Origin: Janthinobacterium lividum
Lineage (GTDB): Bacteria > Pseudomonadota > Gammaproteobacteria > Steroidobacterales > Steroidobacteraceae
DNA: 9,651 bases
Assembly (NCBI GenBank): GCA_943327025.2
Contig: CALPVO020000067.1
Location: forward strand, 1-9,651
Direction: 5' to 3'
Below the pieces are notes generated by a model. It worked only from the letters and a program-made list of their open reading frames with translations. It had not been told where the DNA came from and did not search any database. The stretch's first letter is position 1. Each line of letters starts with the position of its first letter. Of the stretch, positions 6,546-9,651 are shown piece after piece. The translations under genes and the position numbers were made by a program.

Positions 6546-8390
6546 TCAGCCCCCCAAGGCCAAGGCCATGCGGTAAGTGACGAAGGACGCCGCATAGGCG
6601 AGACCGAACAAGTACGCCGTCATCACCAGTGGCCAGCGCCAGCCGTTGGTTTCACGGCGTACCACGGCGAGCGTGGACAGACACTGCGGTGCAAACACAT
6701 ACCAAGCCAGCAGCGACAAGGCCGTCGGCAAGCTCCAGTCGGCTGCGATGAGTGGCACAAGCGCCGCCCCGGTGTCGTCGCCGGTGGCGCTTAGTGCGTA
6801 TACCGTGCCCAGCGCGCTCACAGCCACTTCACGCGCAGCCAAACCGGGCACCAGTGCCACGCTAATCTGCCAGTTGAAGCCGATGGGGGCGAATACCACC
6901 GCCAGCAACGCGCCTAACTGCCCCGCCCAACTGTATTCAATGGCCGGGCCTACCGCACCCACTGGGGGCGCCGGGAAGCTGCTCAAGAACCATAGCAAGA
7001 CACTCAGCGCCAGCAGAATACCGCCCACACGCGAGACGAAGATGACAGCGCGCTGCCACAGGCCGAGCGCAAGGCTGCGCAAATGCGGCCAGCGATAGCT
7101 CGGCAATTCCATGAGCAAGGGCTGTGGGCCGGCACTGCGCCCGAAGCGCTTCAGCAACCAGGCTACGGCCAGCGCCGCGGCCACTCCCGCGAAATACAAG
7201 ATGAACAACACCAAGCCCTGCAGTTCGAACACGCCAGCCAACTTGCGCGCCGGAATGAAAGCGCCAATGAGCAGGGTGTACACGGGCAAGCGCGCAGAGC
7301 ATGTCATCAGCGGCGCCACGAGAATCGTGACCAAGCGGTCGCGTTTATCGGGAATGGTGCGCGTGGCCATGATGCCGGGGATGGCACAGGCAAACGATGA
7401 CAACAGCGGAATGAACGCGCGACCGGAAAGCCCCACGCCCCCCATCAAGCGGTCCAACAGAAACGCGGCGCGCGGCAAGTAGCCGGAGTCTTCCAGCACC
7501 AGGATGAACGCGAACAGAATGAGAATTTGCGGCAGGAAGACGAGTACACCACCCGCACCGGCGATGATGCCGTCCACCAACAAACTGCGCAGCGGCCCGG
7601 CGGGCAACACGCTGGCGCACAGCGCGCCGAGCCAACCCACGGCAGCCTCGATGCCATCCATGAGCGGCGCGGCCCAAGCAAACACAGCCTGAAATACCAG
7701 GAACAAGGTGAGCGCCAACAACGCTGGGCCCAGCACCGGGTGCAGCACGAAACGATCGATCTGGTCGGAGGCGGTGACACCGCCCACATCGACCGCCTCG
7801 CCGAGCAAGCGATGGGCCGCGGCCAACAGTTCTTCATCGGTTTCCGGACCGAGCACGGGCACGGCGATGGGCCGGTCCAGTTGTGACAGCAGTTCCAAGG
7901 CCCCGTGGCGCTCCACTGCCGTGGTCTCCACCACCGGCACGCCCAACAACGCCGCAAGGCCCGCAGCATCCACGCGGGCGCCACGTTGGCGGGCCAGGTC
8001 GGTCATGTTCAGCGCCAACACCAGCGGCAACCCGGAACGGCGCAAGGCCAGCGCCAAGCGCAAGTGACGGCGCAGGTCGGTGCTATCGAGCACCCCCACC
8101 ACCACTTCCGGGGCCGGTTCATCGGGCAAGCGACCGCACAGGAGGTCGGCAGTCACCTGCTCATCGGGGCTTTGCGGTTCGAGACTGTAGAGACCCGGCA
8201 AGTCCAGCACGCGCACCGCCCGGCCCGAAGGCGTGCGAAACGTGCCTTCCTTGCGCTCGACGGTGACGCCGGCGTAATTGGCGACCTTCTGCCGGCTACC
8301 GGTCAGCAGGTTGAACAGCGCGGTTTTGCCGCAATTCGGGTTGCCAGCCAGAGCAACGCGCAGCGGGGGCAACGGGGGAGCAGACGACAT
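6546..8390 (-). CDS. feoB: Ferrous iron transport protein B (G-protein-coupled Fe(II) channel)
   Basis: FeoB imports Fe(II) across the inner membrane. The N-terminal G domain has all main motifs: G1 GNPNCGKT (residues 16-23), G2 Thr43 in AGVT, G3 DLPG (63-66) and G4 NMTD (128-131). A short helical linker (about 170-210) follows, then the membrane part from residue 217 (HPVLGPALLALTLFLVF). Conserved channel segments are seen: SFACAIPGIMATRTIPDKRD (about 332-351), APLMTCSARLPVYTLLIGAF (about 360-379) and FNWQISVALVPGLAAREVAV. The C-terminal gate is LLAWYVFAPQCLSTLAVVRR. At 614 aa it is much shorter than the E. coli protein (773 aa) but complete, with a compact linker and no C-terminal extension. 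Start: the ATG lies 15 bases after the feoA stop, with no clear Shine-Dalgarno, so coupling to feoA translation is likely. Fe(II) specificity is inferred from the family. Confidence 0.97.
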   Translation of the reverse strand: MSSAPPLPPLRVALAGNPNCGKTALFNLLTGSRQKVANYAGVTVERKEGTFRTPSGRAVRVLDLPGLYSLEPQSPDEQVTADLLCGRLPDEPAPEVVVGVLDSTDLRRHLRLALALRRSGLPLVLALNMTDLARQRGARVDAAGLAALLGVPVVETTAVERHGALELLSQLDRPIAVPVLGPETDEELLAAAHRLLGEAVDVGGVTASDQIDRFVLHPVLGPALLALTLFLVFQAVFAWAAPLMDGIEAAVGWLGALCASVLPAGPLRSLLVDGIIAGAGGVLVFLPQILILFAFILVLEDSGYLPRAAFLLDRLMGGVGLSGRAFIPLLSSFACAIPGIMATRTIPDKRDRLVTILVAPLMTCSARLPVYTLLIGAFIPARKLAGVFELQGLVLFILYFAGVAAALAVAWLLKRFGRSAGPQPLLMELPSYRWPHLRSLALGLWQRAVIFVSRVGGILLALSVLLWFLSSFPAPPVGAVGPAIEYSWAGQLGALLAVVFAPIGFNWQISVALVPGLAAREVAVSALGTVYALSATGDDTGAALVPLIAADWSLPTALSLLAWYVFAPQCLSTLAVVRRETNGWRWPLVMTAYLFGLAYAASFVTYRMALALGG

Positions 8391-8405
8391 GGGCGTAGCG
8401 CCGGG

Positions 8406-8666
8406 TTAGCCCCGGTGCGGTAACACCTGAACGCAGGCTGCCTCATGGCGGCGCAGCGCAAACGTGGAGCGTCCCACGCGGACCGCCAACGGTTCGCCAC
8501 CCAGCGCACCACGCGCCACGATGCGCACGTACTCGCCGGGAACGAAGCCCAAATCGGCCAGACGCCGCAGCAGGGCGCCGCCTTCAACCAATAGCCCAGC
8601 CACGCGGCCTTCGGCGTTCACCGCGAGGTCGGCAAGACTGAGCGACGGGGCTGGAATAGGGTCCAT
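8406..8666 (-). CDS. feoA: Ferrous iron transport protein A (FeoA, SH3-like)
   Basis: This is an 86-aa cytoplasmic protein with the FeoA fold signature: LSLADLAVNAEGRVAGL, then ALLRRLADLGFVPGEYVRIV (about residues 32-51), then GGEPLAVRVGRSTFALRRHEA (about 56-76). The L-x-x-LGFxPGxxVxxx core and the G-x-x-hAhR strand are typical. FeoA binds FeoB and supports its activity (known of the family). It is the first gene of the operon and has AGGA 7 bases before the ATG at 8666. A Fur-box match lies directly upstream at 8681-8700, so repression when iron is plentiful is likely. Confidence 0.95.
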   Translation of the reverse strand: MDPIPAPSLSLADLAVNAEGRVAGLLVEGGALLRRLADLGFVPGEYVRIVARGALGGEPLAVRVGRSTFALRRHEAACVQVLPHRG

Positions 8667-8680
8667 AGGGACATCCTAGC

Positions 8681-8700
8681 TGAGAATGGTTCGCATTTCA
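8681..8700. promoter_or_regulatory. Fur box controlling feoAB
   Basis: GAGAATGGTTCGCATT (8682-8697) matches the Fur-box form GAGAATGATTCTCATT at 14 of 16 bases. It has a clear AATG..CATT dyad and flanking TGA..TCA. It lies 15 bases before the feoA start codon and overlaps the likely -10 region, a position suited to repression by Fe(II)-Fur. The divergent transporter gene starts 92 bases to the right and might also feel this site, but that is less likely. Confidence 0.75.
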
Positions 8701-8710
8701 CCTTTGCCAA
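8683..8710 (-). promoter_or_regulatory. Candidate sigma-70 promoter of feoAB
   Basis: On the minus strand TTGGCA (8710-8705) is a 5/6 match to the -35 consensus. CATTCT (8688-8683), 16 bases on, is a weak -10. The -10 lies inside the Fur box. The TSS would be very close to the AGGA ribosome site, giving a short leader. The -10 match is poor, so confidence is moderate to low. Confidence 0.4.
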
Positions 8711-8779
8711 GGGAAGTTACCGGGTTCCCGCCCCCACCGCCATCAGCAACTACCGAAGGGGCCCAGCCACCGCCCGGTG

Positions 8780-8785
8780 TAGCAT
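8780..8785 (+). promoter_or_regulatory. Possible -10 element for leaderless expression of the MFS gene
   Basis: TAGCAT matches the -10 consensus at 4 of 6 bases and ends 6 bases before the ATG at 8792, so transcription could begin on or next to the start codon. This fits the lack of a ribosome binding site. No good -35 lies 16-18 bases upstream, so support is weak. Confidence 0.25.
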
Positions 8786-8791
8786 GGCGCA

Positions 8792-9651
8792 ATGTCTTTG
8801 CCTTCCGCTCCGCCGGCTGGCCGCCAGGCGGCCGTCATCTTTGTTTTCATTACTGTCCTGCTCGACATGCTCGCGCTGGGCATCGTGCTGCCAGTGTTGC
8901 CGAAGCTCATCGAAAGCTTTGTCGACGGCGATACCTCCCGGGCCGCTCACATCGTGGGCATTTTCGGCACCACCTGGGCGCTCATGCAGTTCCTGTTCTC
9001 GCCGGTGCTAGGCGCGCTCAGCGACCGCTTCGGACGGCGCCCGGTCATCCTGCTCTCCAATCTGGGGCTCGCCGGCAACTACCTGCTGATGGCGCTGGCG
9101 CCCTCCCTGGGGTGGCTGTTCCTGGGGCGGGTACTCAGCGGCATCACTTCAGCCAGCATCAGCACCGCCAATGCCTACATCGCCGACATCACGCCGCCCG
9201 CAGAGCGCGCCGCAAAGTTCGGCATGTTGGGCGCCGCGTTCGGTGCCGGCTTCGTCATCGGCCCTGGGCTCGGCGGCATTTTAGGGGGCTTCGACCTGCG
9301 CTTCCCCTTCTGGGCCGCAGGCCTGCTCAGCCTTGGCAACTTCATCTATGGCTGGTTCGTGCTGCCCGAGTCGCTGCCAAAGGAAAACCGCCGCCGCTTT
9401 ACCCTCGCCACCGCCAACCCCGTGGGCTCGCTGCAACTGCTGGGGGCCACCAAAGATCTGCGGCGCCTGTCGGCCATGAGCTTCCTGTTCAGCCTCGCGC
9501 AATACGCGCTGAACAGCGTGTTCGTCCTCTACGCGGGCTACCGTTACGGCTGGACCACCACGCAGGTGGGCTTCGCGCTGATGCTGGTGGGCGTTTGCTC
9601 GGGCATCGTGCAGGCCGGCCTGCTCAAGCATCTGCGCAAGCGGTTCGATGA
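8792..9651 (+). CDS. TetA-like (TCR/Tet family) major facilitator efflux transporter, 3' end outside the window
   Basis: The first 286 residues of a 12-helix MFS transporter are present. TM1 carries LLDMLALGIVLPVLPKLI, typical of the TCR/Tet group. Motif A, LGALSDRFGRRPVIL (about 73-87), lies between TM2 and TM3. TM4 has GRVLSGITSASIS followed by ANAYIADITPPAERA. The antiporter motif C region is GAAFGAGFVIGPGLGG. The second half starts near KDLRRLSAMSFLFSLAQYAL. Such proteins export drugs or metabolites by proton antiport (family knowledge); the substrate cannot be told, and tetracycline resistance should not be assumed. Start: an in-frame TAG at 8780-8782 leaves ATG 8792 as the only sensible start. 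There is no Shine-Dalgarno. The gene diverges from feoAB. Confidence 0.92.
   Translation, partial: MSLPSAPPAGRQAAVIFVFITVLLDMLALGIVLPVLPKLIESFVDGDTSRAAHIVGIFGTTWALMQFLFSPVLGALSDRFGRRPVILLSNLGLAGNYLLMALAPSLGWLFLGRVLSGITSASISTANAYIADITPPAERAAKFGMLGAAFGAGFVIGPGLGGILGGFDLRFPFWAAGLLSLGNFIYGWFVLPESLPKENRRRFTLATANPVGSLQLLGATKDLRRLSAMSFLFSLAQYALNSVFVLYAGYRYGWTTTQVGFALMLVGVCSGIVQAGLLKHLRKRFD

Noticed and set aside
6546..6595. Upstream ATG at 6595 as the start of the small Cys-rich protein
   Set aside because: It would overlap the feoB end by 50 bases and add a Pro/Trp-rich stretch ahead of the membrane helix. ATG 6541, 4 bases after the feoB stop, fits the family.
8686..9651. A long plus-strand frame starting at ATG 8686
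   Set aside because: It is out of frame with the clear MFS protein (start 8792), rich in Arg/His/Pro, and begins in the Fur box.
1..9651. tRNA, rRNA, CRISPR array, IS element or attachment site
   Set aside because: None was seen: no spaced direct repeats, no transposase motifs, no tRNA-like cloverleaf. The repeats in 828-5096 are protein-level repeats.

Overview
The window is G+C-rich, bacterial and densely coding. It carries a Sec-secreted SpvB/Rhs-type polymorphic toxin candidate next to a ferrous-iron uptake operon. The sequence composition, the FeoA / short FeoB / small Cys-rich protein arrangement and a GAGAATG..CATT-type Fur box suggest a Gammaproteobacterium, perhaps of the Xanthomonadaceae/Lysobacter group. 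That placement is inference; no rRNA or other marker gene is present.

Layout from right to left, following transcription of the minus strand. Positions 8792-9651 (+) hold the first 286 residues of a TetA-like major facilitator transporter that runs off the right edge. Positions 8667-8791 are a divergent promoter region with a good Fur-box match beside feoA. Positions 8666-6359 (-) form a compact three-gene operon: feoA, feoB (614 aa), and a 60-aa single-span membrane protein ending in a Cys cluster, of the kind found with FeoB. Positions 6138-6358 are a non-coding gap with a short 13-bp tandem repeat and a small hairpin. Positions 6137-1 (-) are one uninterrupted reading frame of at least 2045 codons that leaves the left edge without a stop codon.

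The giant protein reads, in order: a Sec signal peptide; an SpvB-like N-terminal domain; seven VCBS/FG-GAP calcium-loop repeats; a TcdB-middle-like region; a long series of Rhs/YD repeats; the Rhs core-closing motif (DPASGRF..ADP, then P-x4-DPYG); and a tip of about 275 residues. The tip contains a glycine-rich pre-toxin linker (GIGEPLG..VPVAG) and a final module of about 110 residues ending in GGIEQYF. This resembles the TcB and TcC subunits of insecticidal Tc toxins fused into one secreted chain, with no TcA partner in the window. An immunity gene, if one exists, should lie just beyond the left edge.

The feo genes take up Fe(II): FeoB is the G-protein-coupled membrane channel, FeoA its cytoplasmic SH3-like partner, and the small Cys-rich protein probably a FeoC-like accessory. 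The rhs gene lies on the same strand about 220 bp downstream, so read-through from the iron-regulated promoter is possible but not shown.
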